Positions 51,800 through 60,813 of a DNA stretch of 64,000 bases are shown here, in pieces. The notes under the pieces are model-generated. The model made no database searches, was not told where the DNA came from, and was given only the letters and a program-made list of their open reading frames with translations. The DNA is from Chryseobacterium gregarium DSM 19109. Lineage in GTDB: Bacteria > Bacteroidota > Bacteroidia > Flavobacteriales > Weeksellaceae. Position numbers and translations under genes: made by a program. The stretch lies in contig NZ_AUMU01000010.1 in assembly GCF_000430845.1 (NCBI RefSeq), forward strand, positions 124,001-188,000, in the 5' to 3' direction. Numbering within the stretch: the first letter of the stretch is position 1; every line of letters begins with the position of its first letter.

Positions 51800-52422
51800 A
51801 GGATAGAATATTCTTCATTTCCGGGCAGATTGATGATCTTATCAAGTGGATAAATAAAATTTTCATTGAAATCATTCATCGCGTTAATGATCTGAAAATG
51901 AGAAAACTGCTTGATGTTCTGTAAGCTGATTTCGGTTTCTTTGATTTTTTTCTGTTTCAGAAGGTGCTGCCGCTGCACTCCGTTCAGAAGGTAAGTGGAC
52001 GGCGTATACCATTCTTTCCCTTTTAAAAACAGGAGATTGGAATAAGAAGTATCTGTAATATGGTTGTTTTTAACAATGATGATTTCCTCAGCTTTGGACT
52101 TCATTTTCATTTTTTCCAGTTCTTTCCGGTCTTCAAATTTGAAGGAATAGTCATAGCTGTTATTCTCCACTAGCTGGAAATCCTGTATTTCCGGAATGGC
52201 ATAGGGAATCATCTGGGTACGCACTTTCTTATCAAGATCGTAAACAATTCTTAATTTGTAAAGTCCATCTTCATCATGTTCCAGATGTTTATAGATCTTG
52301 GCAAGGTCTATTGAGCCTTCTTTCCCGAAATGGGTGAAAGTCTGATCTACACGCTTCTGATGAAATCCCGATAAAAAAATTTCCTGATCTTCTACTTTAA
52401 TGCTTTCAATAAATTGGGACAT
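51796..52422 (-). CDS. pabC: Class IV aminotransferase, aminodeoxychorismate lyase-like
   Basis: 208 residues, shorter than the roughly 270 of E. coli PabC. The PLP lysine is in YKLRIVYD near residue 57. A fold-type-IV signature (ITDTSYSNLLFLKGKEW, TPSTYLLNGVQRQHLL) matches the ADC lyase pattern. It overlaps pabB by 17 bases, supporting release of pyruvate from aminodeoxychorismate to make p-aminobenzoate for folate. Assigned by motif and operon. Confidence 0.82.
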   Translation of the reverse strand: MSQFIESIKVEDQEIFLSGFHQKRVDQTFTHFGKEGSIDLAKIYKHLEHDEDGLYKLRIVYDLDKKVRTQMIPYAIPEIQDFQLVENNSYDYSFKFEDRKELEKMKMKSKAEEIIIVKNNHITDTSYSNLLFLKGKEWYTPSTYLLNGVQRQHLLKQKKIKETEISLQNIKQFSHFQIINAMNDFNENFIYPLDKIINLPGNEEYSIL

Positions 52423-53350
52423 AAATTTTATTTTTCATTTCCTGATATTCGTCTTCTGACGTGCTCATATGGGTGATCCCGCCGCCGCTTTTAAAATAAA
52501 GTTCATCACCTTCTTTTTCTATAAACCGGATCATGACACAGCTGTCAACATTTTGGCCGTCAAACCAGCCACAGACTCCTGTGTAAAAGCCCCTCTCATA
52601 TCCTTCCGCTTCCAGGATGATTTCAAGGGTTTTAGGCTTTGGAGCTCCTAAAATAGAGCCTGCCGGAAGAAGCTTCTGCATTATGCTTCCTATTTTCCCG
52701 TCAAATTCCGGTTTTATATTTCCTGAAATTTCCGAACTCATGGCATATAAATCCTTTTGCCGGGTTCTGATAAGCTCAATATGCTGGAATTTATCAACCT
52801 TTACCTCATCTGCCACCATGCTCAGATCATTTCGCAGCAGGTCTACGACAGTGTAGTGTTCTGCTTTTTCCTTTCTGTCGTTTTTCAGCGTTTCTGCAGC
52901 ATTTTCAAGAGCGGCATCAATGGTACCCTTCATAGGATAGGTCAGGATTTTTCCGTCAATGATCTTTACAAAAGTTTCAGGAGAAAAAAATACAAAAAAA
53001 TCTTTATAAAAAACTTTATATTTTGCACTCGAATGTAAAAATATTTCTTCAAGGGTTAAGTTCGTTTCAATCCTGGTTTTACGGGTATAATTGACCAGAT
53101 AGGAGTTTCCGAGATGAATGTTTTTCTGAACTTTATCAAATCCTTCTCTGAACCTTTCCAAGGTTTCGGGATAGGATTTCCATTCAATATTTTTAAGCAG
53201 TGTATGCTGATGCTCTGCATTTGAAAAATTTTCAAAATCGATCAGTAAGCCGGAATCTGCAATTTCGTCTTGTCTGAAAATTTCAATATTTTCTGCCGGA
53301 AAATCGATGATGAAGAAAAAGGGAACCTTCTGCAGAGAAAGTTCGTCCAT
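52406..53350 (-). CDS. pabB: Aminodeoxychorismate synthase component I (PabB)
   Basis: 314 residues from ATG 53350; the frame also opens at 53383, but the minus-strand -7 element at 53395-53388 places transcription start at about 53382, so the inner Met (MDELSLQKVPFFF) fits better. Chorismate-binding motifs: YPMKGTIDA (the PxKGT lysine), VVDLLRNDLSMVA, LLPAGSILGAPKPKTLEII and FYTGVCGWFDG. Makes aminodeoxychorismate from chorismate with an amidotransferase encoded elsewhere. Confidence 0.9.
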   Translation of the reverse strand: MDELSLQKVPFFFIIDFPAENIEIFRQDEIADSGLLIDFENFSNAEHQHTLLKNIEWKSYPETLERFREGFDKVQKNIHLGNSYLVNYTRKTRIETNLTLEEIFLHSSAKYKVFYKDFFVFFSPETFVKIIDGKILTYPMKGTIDAALENAAETLKNDRKEKAEHYTVVDLLRNDLSMVADEVKVDKFQHIELIRTRQKDLYAMSSEISGNIKPEFDGKIGSIMQKLLPAGSILGAPKPKTLEIILEAEGYERGFYTGVCGWFDGQNVDSCVMIRFIEKEGDELYFKSGGGITHMSTSEDEYQEMKNKIYVPIY

Positions 53351-53386
53351 TTCAATAAATTTTTGTTGTTTCACTGAAAACATCCT

Positions 53387-53418
53387 GCAAAAGTAATTAT
53401 TGATGATTACTTTTGCAC
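53387..53418. promoter_or_regulatory. Divergent promoter on a 12-bp inverted repeat
   Basis: TGCAAAAGTAAT and ATTACTTTTGCA are exact complements separated by 8 bases. Each arm contains TACTTTTG, a -7 element, reading outward: minus strand 53395-53388 for pabB and plus strand 53408-53415 for the membrane protein gene. Confidence 0.65.
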
Positions 53419-53429
53419 AAAATTTTTTA

Positions 53430-54152
53430 ATGGAAAACAGATACCCACAGAAACTGGGATTAGATTTTATACTGAAGCAGGCATTTTTCTATTGGAATAA
53501 GACGCTTATCTACCAGCTGATGTTTTCAATCATTTATTTTGCTATTTTTTTTACAGCATTTTTCTTCTTTGCTTCAAAATATGGAATCTGGGACCAACAG
53601 CATGAACTTGTTGAAGCTTTTCAGATAAGTACTGAAGCGTATATTGCAAAGGCAACTGCATTGGGGCAGACTGAAAACTCACAGTATTTCAGTTATGCAT
53701 TTTTAGGGACGCTGGTTTTTTTATACCCTTTGAACCTCGGACTATTCCAGATTTTCAGAAAGATTGACCTGAATGAAAAACCGGAAATCGGGGATCTGTT
53801 TGTTGGGTACAACGGCTTTAACTTTTTTAAGTACGCTGCCTTTTATCTATTCTGGTTTATGGTTTATATGCTTACATTCAGATTGATCATATTTCCATTT
53901 ATATGGGTCTGCATTACCATTTTCGTTGCACCAACCATGTTTTTTATGAACAAGACGATCTTTGAATCCATCTCTCTGAATTTTAAGGCATTAAAAATGT
54001 ATTTCCTGGAGATATTTGTATGTGTGCTTGTAGCGGTGATCTTTAAATATATTGGGTTTGCTTTATTCTTTATCGGAGGACTGTTTACATTTCCTTTCTG
54101 GAATGCCATGATTTATTCACTTTATAAAACAATTTTTACAGAAAAGCGCTAA
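53430..54152 (+). CDS. Integral membrane protein, unknown
   Basis: 240 residues from ATG 53430 (MENRYPQKLGLDFILKQAFF), the start just after the promoter at 53408-53415; TTG/ATG codons at 53400-53405 lie upstream of the -7 element. About five to six helices (MFSIIYFAIFFTAFFFF, FLGTLVFLYPLNLGLFQIF, YLFWFMVYMLTFRLIIF and others). It resembles the next gene in layout, so the two may be paralogous subunits or both belong to a DUF975-like glycerophosphoryl-type membrane family (weak). Confidence 0.65.
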   Translation: MENRYPQKLGLDFILKQAFFYWNKTLIYQLMFSIIYFAIFFTAFFFFASKYGIWDQQHELVEAFQISTEAYIAKATALGQTENSQYFSYAFLGTLVFLYPLNLGLFQIFRKIDLNEKPEIGDLFVGYNGFNFFKYAAFYLFWFMVYMLTFRLIIFPFIWVCITIFVAPTMFFMNKTIFESISLNFKALKMYFLEIFVCVLVAVIFKYIGFALFFIGGLFTFPFWNAMIYSLYKTIFTEKR

Positions 54153-54190
54153 ATTTTGAGTGTTTGAATGTTTTTTCTGCCAAAAAAAGT

Positions 54191-54198
54191 TAATTTTG
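54191..54198 (+). promoter_or_regulatory. -7 element of the second membrane protein gene
   Basis: TAATTTTG exactly matches TAnnTTTG; selects ATG 54225 over an in-frame start at 54168. Confidence 0.5.
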
Positions 54199-54224
54199 GA
54201 AGGAACAACATTAAAATATACACC

Positions 54225-54962
54225 ATGTCAGAATTTAACGAATTTGATCAGCAGGGTTCCGTTCCGGAAAGGAATACGGGTTCTGTTATTTCACATGCTT
54301 TTGAAATGTATAAAGGCGTTTTCCTTTATGCTATTGTCGCAATGGTTATCTATCTCATCGGAGGCTCCATTATACAGGCTTTAAGCGGATTTAATTCCAT
54401 GAGTTTTTCTGAAGATATGAAAAGCTATGGTAATGATTTTTCCGGGTACAATATCTGGGCGGCTCCCGGGTTTACCCTGTATCTTTCTCTGTCCTGGCTT
54501 TTGGGGATTTTACTGGCTCCTTTGTATGTAGGTCTGATCTATATTGTTAATAAATACAATACCAAAACGCCTATTGGATTTTCTGATTTATTTATCGGTT
54601 ACCAACAGAATTTTGTTAATATTTTAATCTATAGCCTGCTTTCGGGACTGATTACTTCAGTAGCGGCTTTTTTCTGCGTGATTCCCGTATTTTTTGTGTA
54701 TCCTTTACTGATGCTGGGTTATCCCGTTTTGCTTTTTGAAAATGCTACTGCCATTGACGCTTTGGGAAAAACATTCAACATTGCCAAAGAAAATTACGGC
54801 ACGTTTTTAGGCGCGACTGTTCTGGGAATCATAATTTCCTTTGCCGGAATTATACTTTGCGGAATCGGGATCATCGTTACCGCTCCATTTATTATGGTCG
54901 TAATGTATTCTTTATATTGTGCTTTCCTGGGAAGACCAAGACAAATAACATATCATAAATAA
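54225..54962 (+). CDS. Integral membrane protein, unknown
   Basis: 245 residues from ATG 54225 (MSEFNEFDQQGSVPERNTGS). About five helices (ALYAIVAMVIYLIG-type segment, LYLSLSWLLGILLAPLYVGLIYIV, ILIYSLLSGLITSVAAFFCVIPVFF, FLGATVLGIIISFAGIILCGIGII). The GLIYIVNKYNTKTPIGFSDLFIGYQQNF loop recalls DUF975-like proteins. Its TAA and the next gene's ATG share a base (TAATG), so it is coupled to the AI-2E transporter. Confidence 0.7.
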   Translation: MSEFNEFDQQGSVPERNTGSVISHAFEMYKGVFLYAIVAMVIYLIGGSIIQALSGFNSMSFSEDMKSYGNDFSGYNIWAAPGFTLYLSLSWLLGILLAPLYVGLIYIVNKYNTKTPIGFSDLFIGYQQNFVNILIYSLLSGLITSVAAFFCVIPVFFVYPLLMLGYPVLLFENATAIDALGKTFNIAKENYGTFLGATVLGIIISFAGIILCGIGIIVTAPFIMVVMYSLYCAFLGRPRQITYHK

Positions 54963-56047
54963 TGAATAAGGAAGAACAAATAAGCAGTATTAAAATAAAG
55001 CAGGTAGCATTACTGGCTATTATTTTAATCATGGCAGGTTTAATCTGTTTTAATCTTGCGCTTTTCATACCCTCGGTATTAGGAGCTATTACCATTTACG
55101 TGGTCTGCAGGAAATATAATTTTTATCTGCAGGAAGAAAAAAAATGGAAGCCCTGGCTTGCTGCGCTTGTTTTAATGTTTGCCAGTCTGATTATCCTTAT
55201 TCTGCCGATTTATTTCATCGGGGATTTATTAATCGAAAAATTTGGCAATGCACAGGTTTATATGAATAAGTTTAATGTATTCCTTGAAAAAATACATACC
55301 TATATTTATTCAAAAACCAAGTTTGATATCCTGAGCAAGGAAAATATGGGTAAGCTGAAAAACAGTGTCGGGCAATTTTCCACAAAGGCTTTGAGCGGAA
55401 CGGTAAATACGCTTACCGTCATTATGTCCATGTATTTTATTCTTTATTTCATGCTTGAAAAGCCCAGGTTTTTTGAAAGAATACTGTCTTCATCCGCGCC
55501 TTTGAAAAGATCAAACGTTTCTATGATCGGTGAAAAAATGAGAAAACTGATTATGGCTAATGCGATCGGTCTTCCCGTAGTAGCACTCGGTCAGGGCATC
55601 GTTGCATTGATCGGCTATTTTATATTCGGGGCACCGAGTCCTATTCTGCTCTTTGCTCTGACTGCAGCAGCATCAATGATTCCGGTCGTAGGCGCGGCGA
55701 TCGTATATGTACCGGTCTGTATATTCATGATTGCGGAAGGCAATACCGGTGCAGGGCTTGGATTAGCTGCTTACTGCGTGATTGTTGTCGGCGTAACGGA
55801 TAATCTGCTCCGTTTTACCCTGCTTAAAAAACTGGAAGATATCCACCCTTTAAATACGGTATTCGGGATTATTATGGGAATGAACTTATTCGGCTTTATG
55901 GGACTGATCTTCGGACCTATCATGGTCTCTCTCACCCTGTTGCTGATTCAGGTCTACAGAAATGAATTTTCTGAAGACGACATTCCTGAATTAAAACTTT
56001 CAGATAAAGATGAAACATTAGAAAAGAAAATTGACTTAATACTATAA
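54962..56047 (+). CDS. AI-2E family transporter
   Basis: 361 residues with seven to eight helices. The family's long cytoplasmic/coil segment (IHTYIYSKTKFDILSKENMGKLKNSVGQF) and conserved regions GLPVVALGQGIVALIGYFIFGAPSP and ASMIPVVGAAIVYVPV are clear. The family exports varied substrates or acts as Na+/H+ antiporters; the true substrate here is unknown. Middle gene of a three-gene run ending with DUF3820. Confidence 0.88.
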   Translation: MNKEEQISSIKIKQVALLAIILIMAGLICFNLALFIPSVLGAITIYVVCRKYNFYLQEEKKWKPWLAALVLMFASLIILILPIYFIGDLLIEKFGNAQVYMNKFNVFLEKIHTYIYSKTKFDILSKENMGKLKNSVGQFSTKALSGTVNTLTVIMSMYFILYFMLEKPRFFERILSSSAPLKRSNVSMIGEKMRKLIMANAIGLPVVALGQGIVALIGYFIFGAPSPILLFALTAAASMIPVVGAAIVYVPVCIFMIAEGNTGAGLGLAAYCVIVVGVTDNLLRFTLLKKLEDIHPLNTVFGIIMGMNLFGFMGLIFGPIMVSLTLLLIQVYRNEFSEDDIPELKLSDKDETLEKKIDLIL

Positions 56048-56048
56048 C

Positions 56049-56315
56049 ATGACAGAAGGAATAAACCCGGATATATTAAAGGAAATCTGTGTCGTTAAGA
56101 TGCCTTTCGGGAAACATGAAGGAACCATTTTGGCAGATCTTCCGGTAAATTATCTAGAGTGGTTTCACCGTACGGGAATGCCCAAAGGAAAACTTGGCAT
56201 GCAGTTATCGACCATTTATGAAATAAAAATAAACGGATTAACAGACTTACTGATTCCTCTGCGCGGAGGAACTGGGAACTATGCCAGACCTAAAACAAAG
56301 ACGTATAAATTCTAG
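56049..56315 (+). CDS. DUF3820 family protein
   Basis: 88 residues, soluble. DUF3820 signature PFGKHEGTILADLPVNYLEWFHRTGMPKGKLG in the first half. Function unknown. Starts 1 base after the transporter stop, and the run ends at the strong hairpin 56322-56350. Confidence 0.88.
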   Translation: MTEGINPDILKEICVVKMPFGKHEGTILADLPVNYLEWFHRTGMPKGKLGMQLSTIYEIKINGLTDLLIPLRGGTGNYARPKTKTYKF

Positions 56316-56321
56316 ATATGA

Positions 56322-56350
56322 TTTCGGCGGCATCGAAGATGCCGCCGAAA
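56322..56350. terminator. Strong bidirectional terminator
   Basis: TTTCGGCGGCATC and GATGCCGCCGAAA are exact complements (13 bp) with loop GAA, followed by CTTTTTT. Confidence 0.9.
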
Positions 56351-56365
56351 CTTTTTTATTAATTT

Positions 56366-56743
56366 TTACTGCTTAGGCTCCCAAAGCTCCACTTTATTCC
56401 CTTCCAAATCCAGAATGTGAATGAATTTTCCGAAATCGTAAACAGCAATTTCGTCAAGGACTTCTACTCCTTCTTTCTTTAATTCTTCAACCAATGCTTC
56501 TAAGTCGGCAACCGTATAATTAATCATGAACTCCCTGGCTGAAGGGTCAAAATATGGGGTTGTTTCAGGCGACGGGCTCCATGTCAGTGAACCTTTCGGG
56601 TGGGCATCGGCCATGTCTTTCCAGTCAAAGGTTGCTCCGTATTCATTACCGTCAATTCCGAGATGGGTTTTATACCATTCTTTAAGCCCTTTCGGATCTT
56701 TGCATTTGAAGAAAATACCTCCGATTCCTGTTACTTTTTTCAT
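56366..56743 (-). CDS. VOC (glyoxalase-like) family protein
   Basis: 125 residues, one VOC beta-alpha-beta unit pair: TGIGGIFFKCKDPKGLKEWY at the N-terminus and GKFIHILDLEGNKVELWEP at the C-terminus with the usual metal-site Glu. No exact substrate is recognisable; glyoxalase, dioxygenase and resistance roles all occur in this fold. Promoter TATTTTTG at 56781-56774, downstream of uvrB. Confidence 0.82.
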   Translation of the reverse strand: MKKVTGIGGIFFKCKDPKGLKEWYKTHLGIDGNEYGATFDWKDMADAHPKGSLTWSPSPETTPYFDPSAREFMINYTVADLEALVEELKKEGVEVLDEIAVYDFGKFIHILDLEGNKVELWEPKQ

Positions 56744-56773
56744 AGGGATTCAGTTATAATTAAATTGTATTGC

Positions 56774-56781
56774 CAAAAATA
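56774..56781 (-). promoter_or_regulatory. -7 element of the VOC gene
   Basis: TATTTTTG on the minus strand, in the gap after the uvrB stop, so the VOC gene does not depend on uvrB transcription. Confidence 0.45.
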
Positions 56782-56786
56782 ATCGA

Positions 56787-58778
56787 TCAGCTCTTCAAAG
56801 CGGCAATTTCATCTCTCAGCTTCGCGGCTTTAATGAAATCAAGGCTTTTTGCTGCAGCTTCCATTTCCTTCTGTTTCTGTCCGATGACCTTTTCCATATC
56901 TTCAGAAGTATAACTGGCTTTGGCTTCGGCAACTTTCTGCAGGATTTCTTTCTGGGTGTATTTTTCGTCCGGGAAATCTTTACTCCTTCCCACCATGTTT
57001 TCCGAAATCTTCTTATTTAAAGCCACAGGAACTTGCCCGTGTTCTTCATTATACTCTATTTGTTTAGCACGGCGGTACTCGGTTTCATCAAGCGTGGCCT
57101 GCATGGATTTTGTGATTTTGTCGGCATACATGATAGCCCTTCCGTTCAGGTTTCTTGCCGCACGGCCCACCGTCTGGATCATTGATCTTCTGCTTCTCAG
57201 CATTCCCTCTTTATCTGCATCCAGAATGGCCACCAGAGAAACTTCAGGCAAATCCAGTCCTTCTCTCAATAAATTCACCCCGATTAAAACATCAAAAAGC
57301 CCTACCCGCAAATCCTGCATAATCTGAATACGCTCCAGGGTTTCAACATCGGAGTGGATATACCTTGTCCTGATTCCGAATTTGGTAAAATATTTAGTCA
57401 GTTCCTCAGCCATTTTTTTGGTTAATGTGGTTACCAGAACCCTTTCATCCACATCAGATCTCTTGCGGATTTCTTCCATTAAATCATCAATCTGATTAAT
57501 GGTCGGGCGGATTTCAATGATGGGATCCAGAAGCCCCGTCGGACGGATAATCTGTTCAATATAAGCTCCACCGGTCTTTTCCAGTTCATAATCTGCTGGA
57601 GTGGCGGAAACATAAATAACCTGATTCTGAATCGCTTCAAACTCTTCAAATTTCAGAGGTCTGTTATCCATGGCTGCAGGAAGCCTGAAACCGTATTCTA
57701 CCAGCGATTCTTTCCTGCTCCGGTCGCCTCCGTACATCGCGTGGACCTGCGGTACAGTTACATGGCTTTCATCAATAACCATTAAATAATCTTTCGGAAA
57801 ATAGTCAAGCAGGCAGAAAGGCCTGGTTCCCGGTAATCTTCCGTCAAGATATCTTGAATAGTTTTCAATTCCAGAACAGTAACCCAGTTCTTTGATCATT
57901 TCCAGATCCAGTTCCGTTCTTTCCTGTAATCTTTTGGCTTCTAAAGGTTTCTCAACAGAACTGAAAAAATCAACCTGCTTTACCAAGTCATCCTGAATGC
58001 TTCTGATGGCGCCGTTTAAAGTATCTTTCGAAGTTACAAAAAGGTTAGCCGGGTAGATCTGGATCTGTTCAAAATCGGCGGTAACATTTCCTGAAACCGG
58101 ATCAAAGCTCTGGATTTTTTCAATCTCATCCCCGAAGAACTGAATTCTTACCGCGTTATCTGCATAGGCCGGAAATACATCAATCACATCACCTTTTACG
58201 CGGAATGTTCCTCTCTGGAATTCATTGAGGGTTCTGGAATACAGTGCATTAACCAAAGCATGTAGAAGTGCGGTCCGGGTTACTTTTTCACCGATGGCTA
58301 TAGAAATTAACGACTTATGAAATTCTGTAGGATTCCCGATACCGTAAATACATGAAACTGAAGCCACGATCAATACATCTCTTCTTCCGGAAAGCAGGCT
58401 GGCCGTCGCTGACAGTCTCAGCTTTTCAACTTCCTCGTTGATGCTCAGGTCTTTTTCAATATAGGTCCCTGATGTGGCGATATAAGCTTCAGGCTGGTAA
58501 TAATCGTAGTAACTTACGAAATATTCCACGGCATTCTCAGGAAAAAATTCTTTAAATTCCATGAAAAGCTGTGCAGCTAGGGTTTTATTGTGTGCCAGTA
58601 CCAAGGTGGGTTTCTGAACATTATGCACAACATTAGCCACCGTAAAGGTTTTTCCCGAACCGGTTACGCCCAGCAATGTCTGGTACTTTTCCCCGATTTT
58701 AATACCCTCGGTAAGCTTTTCGATGGCTTGGGGCTGGTCTCCGGTCGGCTTGTATTCTGATTCAAGTTTGAACTGCAT
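56787..58778 (-). CDS. uvrB: Excinuclease ABC subunit B (UvrB)
   Basis: 663 residues from ATG 58778 ([19 protein letters not shown]). The open frame to 58802 overlaps the promoter TATTTTTG at 58807-58800. Nucleotide-excision repair damage-recognition helicase: Walker [11 protein letters not shown], beta-hairpin [21 protein letters not shown], the helicase motif [18 protein letters not shown], and the C-terminal UVR motif ([17 protein letters not shown]). Confidence 0.97.
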   Translation of the reverse strand: MQFKLESEYKPTGDQPQAIEKLTEGIKIGEKYQTLLGVTGSGKTFTVANVVHNVQKPTLVLAHNKTLAAQLFMEFKEFFPENAVEYFVSYYDYYQPEAYIATSGTYIEKDLSINEEVEKLRLSATASLLSGRRDVLIVASVSCIYGIGNPTEFHKSLISIAIGEKVTRTALLHALVNALYSRTLNEFQRGTFRVKGDVIDVFPAYADNAVRIQFFGDEIEKIQSFDPVSGNVTADFEQIQIYPANLFVTSKDTLNGAIRSIQDDLVKQVDFFSSVEKPLEAKRLQERTELDLEMIKELGYCSGIENYSRYLDGRLPGTRPFCLLDYFPKDYLMVIDESHVTVPQVHAMYGGDRSRKESLVEYGFRLPAAMDNRPLKFEEFEAIQNQVIYVSATPADYELEKTGGAYIEQIIRPTGLLDPIIEIRPTINQIDDLMEEIRKRSDVDERVLVTTLTKKMAEELTKYFTKFGIRTRYIHSDVETLERIQIMQDLRVGLFDVLIGVNLLREGLDLPEVSLVAILDADKEGMLRSRRSMIQTVGRAARNLNGRAIMYADKITKSMQATLDETEYRRAKQIEYNEEHGQVPVALNKKISENMVGRSKDFPDEKYTQKEILQKVAEAKASYTSEDMEKVIGQKQKEMEAAAKSLDFIKAAKLRDEIAALKS

Positions 58779-58799
58779 AAAAAATGTGATCTTGTATAA

Positions 58800-58807
58800 C
58801 AAAAATA
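58800..58807 (-). promoter_or_regulatory. -7 element of uvrB
   Basis: TATTTTTG on the minus strand, 21 bases before ATG 58778; it rules out a start at 58802. Confidence 0.5.
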
Positions 58808-58887
58808 CGAAAGAAATTCCTGATTCAGAATGTAATTTGCATTTAGGAATTCAGTCCGTCATTTTTAAATCCATTATCAATGTACAA

Positions 58888-58915
58888 AAACAGCACCTTT
58901 TCGGATGCTGCTTAT
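58888..58915 (-). terminator. Hairpin after the M56 peptidase gene
   Basis: CAGCACC and GGATGCTG pair with one bulge; on the minus strand a T-run follows. Moderate strength. Confidence 0.5.
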
Positions 58916-58916
58916 T

Positions 58917-60338
58917 TTATTTGAATGACATGGTTAACGGGATTTTCAAAGTGTACGGAACCACCTTACCGTCTCGTTCTGCCGGTTTCCAGACTATATT
59001 TTCATTGGCTTTTTTGAATGCTGACAATGTTTCATTGTTGAAGACTTCATTGTTGCCTGAAATTTTAATGTCTGTTACATTGCCGGTTTCATTTATGGTA
59101 TACGAAATGTTGGCTCTGCATAACTCATTATTTTTACCGGGGCCTATTTTAGAACCATCAAATGATTTTGAAATTTTATTCCTAAGCTCATTAATACCAC
59201 CGGGGAATTGAGGAAGTACCGTATTGTCCTGTGCGGTTGGTGCATCTGAATTTCCATTTTGTGCAGCCTCCTTAGTAAAGTTTGTGTTTTTACCTTCCAG
59301 CGGGCGGATTGTATCCGAAATTTTTTTCTCATCAGATATGCTTGCTGACAATCCTTCCTGTTTCATTGCCTTTTCCTCAGAAAAAATGGCCTGCTCCGGT
59401 ACCGGAATGACGACAGTACCGGTTTCTGCTGCTGGAGTTTTCTCCGGTTCTGAAATTCTCTCCTGTGTGTTTTGAATCATATGCTCAATATTGCCGGCAT
59501 AGGCTTTCTGGGCAAATAATCCAAAAGCTGCAATCACTATCGGAATGCTTACCGCTTTTTTGAGGTGGGTCCATTTTGTTTTTTTGGTGTTCATCATAAT
59601 AAATCGTTTTTTGGTATTTTTAAAATTAAAGGTATGGGTAAGGTTATAGTTTTGAGTTGAAATAATTTCTTTAAGAATTAAACGCTGATAGTCTTTTATA
59701 TCAAAATCATTTTTTAAAACCGCTTCGTCTGCCAGGAATTCATGGTTAGTGACCACCGCTTTCCGGTAGAAATACACAGAAGGATTAAACCAGGTCATAA
59801 TTTTTAAAATTTCGATACATAAAAGATCGATGCTGTGTTTTTGTTCCAGGTGAGCCTTTTCATGAAGAAAAATTCTTGCGTCTATTTTATTGTTAACAAG
59901 ATAATTTTTCCCTAAATAAATGGTGTTCCAAAAACTGAACGGCGAAATATTCTCTTCAGTCAGCATCAGTTTTTGATTCTGATAGATCATTTTTTCACCC
60001 TTTAATCTTTTAATGCTCACGATTGAAAGAATGGCTTTTATTAAAAGGAATACAGCCACGCTTCCGTAAATAATCCAAATCAGATTGATCCGGGTAAAAC
60101 TTTCATTTTCTGCAGTCAGGTTCAGTACCTGTTGGGTGGTTTCAATTACTTTCTGTGCGCTCCTGATCGATTTCGGGACTTCTGTGTTGACTGATATGAA
60201 CGGAACCGTATAAGAAAAAAGCAGTGAAAACAGTAAGTAGAACCTGTTGAATCGGTACATCTTTTCCTTCTCCAGAAACAGATGGTAAAATGTGATGAGC
60301 AGTGATGAACACAGCACTATTTTTATAAGGATGATCAT
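58917..60338 (-). CDS. M56 (BlaR1-like) metallopeptidase with TonB-type C-terminal domain
   Basis: 473 residues. Helices near 1-22, 34-52 and 90-115 plus one at about 265-285 (AVSIPIVIAAFGLFAQKAYA). The zinc motif HEKAH (HExxH) lies in FLHEKAHLEQKHSID near residue 170. A linker leads to a TonB_C-like domain (about 395-473, FKKANENIVWKPAERDGKVVPYTLKIPLTMSF). It has no penicillin-binding sensor. The start overlaps blaI by 4 bases (ATGA). It should cleave its paired repressor on a signal. Confidence 0.88.
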   Translation of the reverse strand: MIILIKIVLCSSLLITFYHLFLEKEKMYRFNRFYLLFSLLFSYTVPFISVNTEVPKSIRSAQKVIETTQQVLNLTAENESFTRINLIWIIYGSVAVFLLIKAILSIVSIKRLKGEKMIYQNQKLMLTEENISPFSFWNTIYLGKNYLVNNKIDARIFLHEKAHLEQKHSIDLLCIEILKIMTWFNPSVYFYRKAVVTNHEFLADEAVLKNDFDIKDYQRLILKEIISTQNYNLTHTFNFKNTKKRFIMMNTKKTKWTHLKKAVSIPIVIAAFGLFAQKAYAGNIEHMIQNTQERISEPEKTPAAETGTVVIPVPEQAIFSEEKAMKQEGLSASISDEKKISDTIRPLEGKNTNFTKEAAQNGNSDAPTAQDNTVLPQFPGGINELRNKISKSFDGSKIGPGKNNELCRANISYTINETGNVTDIKISGNNEVFNNETLSAFKKANENIVWKPAERDGKVVPYTLKIPLTMSFK

Positions 60339-60706
60339 TTTTTGTCAATTTGCTGATCAATAATCTCTCTGAGGTCTTTCAGTTCCTTCTGCGACAGTTT
60401 TGCATTTGACGTAAAGAATGAGGCAAACTGTGTCACAGAACTGTTGAAAAAACGGTCAATCATAGAAGACATTTCTTCCTTGAAATATTCACCCTTCGCC
60501 ACTTTTGGGAAATATTCACGTGAATTTCCATATAATTTGTAGCCGATCATATCCTTGTTCTGCATCCTTTTTAAGAGCGTGGCCACTGTTGTCGCCGCGG
60601 GTTTGGGATCAGGATAGGTTTCCAGAATGTCTTTCATGAAAATTTTTCCTTTTACCCAGAGAATTTCCATAAGATCTTTTTCGGCGTCGGTCAGTTTTTC
60701 TTTCAT
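60335..60706 (-). CDS. BlaI/MecI/CopY-family repressor
   Basis: 123 residues. Winged helix at the N-terminus (LTDAEKDLMEILWVKGKIFMKDILETY, AATTVATLLKRMQNKDMIGYK) and a C-terminal dimerisation helix. Partner of the M56 peptidase in the same operon, the usual bacterial repressor-protease pair. A TACAnnTGTA palindrome overlaps the -7 element upstream, so autorepression is likely. Confidence 0.93.
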   Translation of the reverse strand: MKEKLTDAEKDLMEILWVKGKIFMKDILETYPDPKPAATTVATLLKRMQNKDMIGYKLYGNSREYFPKVAKGEYFKEEMSSMIDRFFNSSVTQFASFFTSNAKLSQKELKDLREIIDQQIDKK

Positions 60707-60727
60707 ATTCTACAATTTTATACTTTG

Positions 60728-60743
60728 TTCTACAAATGTAGAA
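60728..60743 (-). promoter_or_regulatory. BlaI-type operator containing the -7 element
   Basis: TTCTACAAATGTAGAA on the plus strand is a 16-base palindrome, the TACAnnTGTA BlaI/MecI consensus. On the minus strand it includes TACATTTG (60740-60733), a perfect -7 element. A half-site TTCTACA also lies at 60708-60714. Repressor binding would hide the promoter. Confidence 0.8.
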
Positions 60744-60813
60744 TAAAAAATTGAATGGCCAAATTTTATGGCATTATTTTTCTATCTATTGTTATAACCT
60801 CTTAATTTTGATT

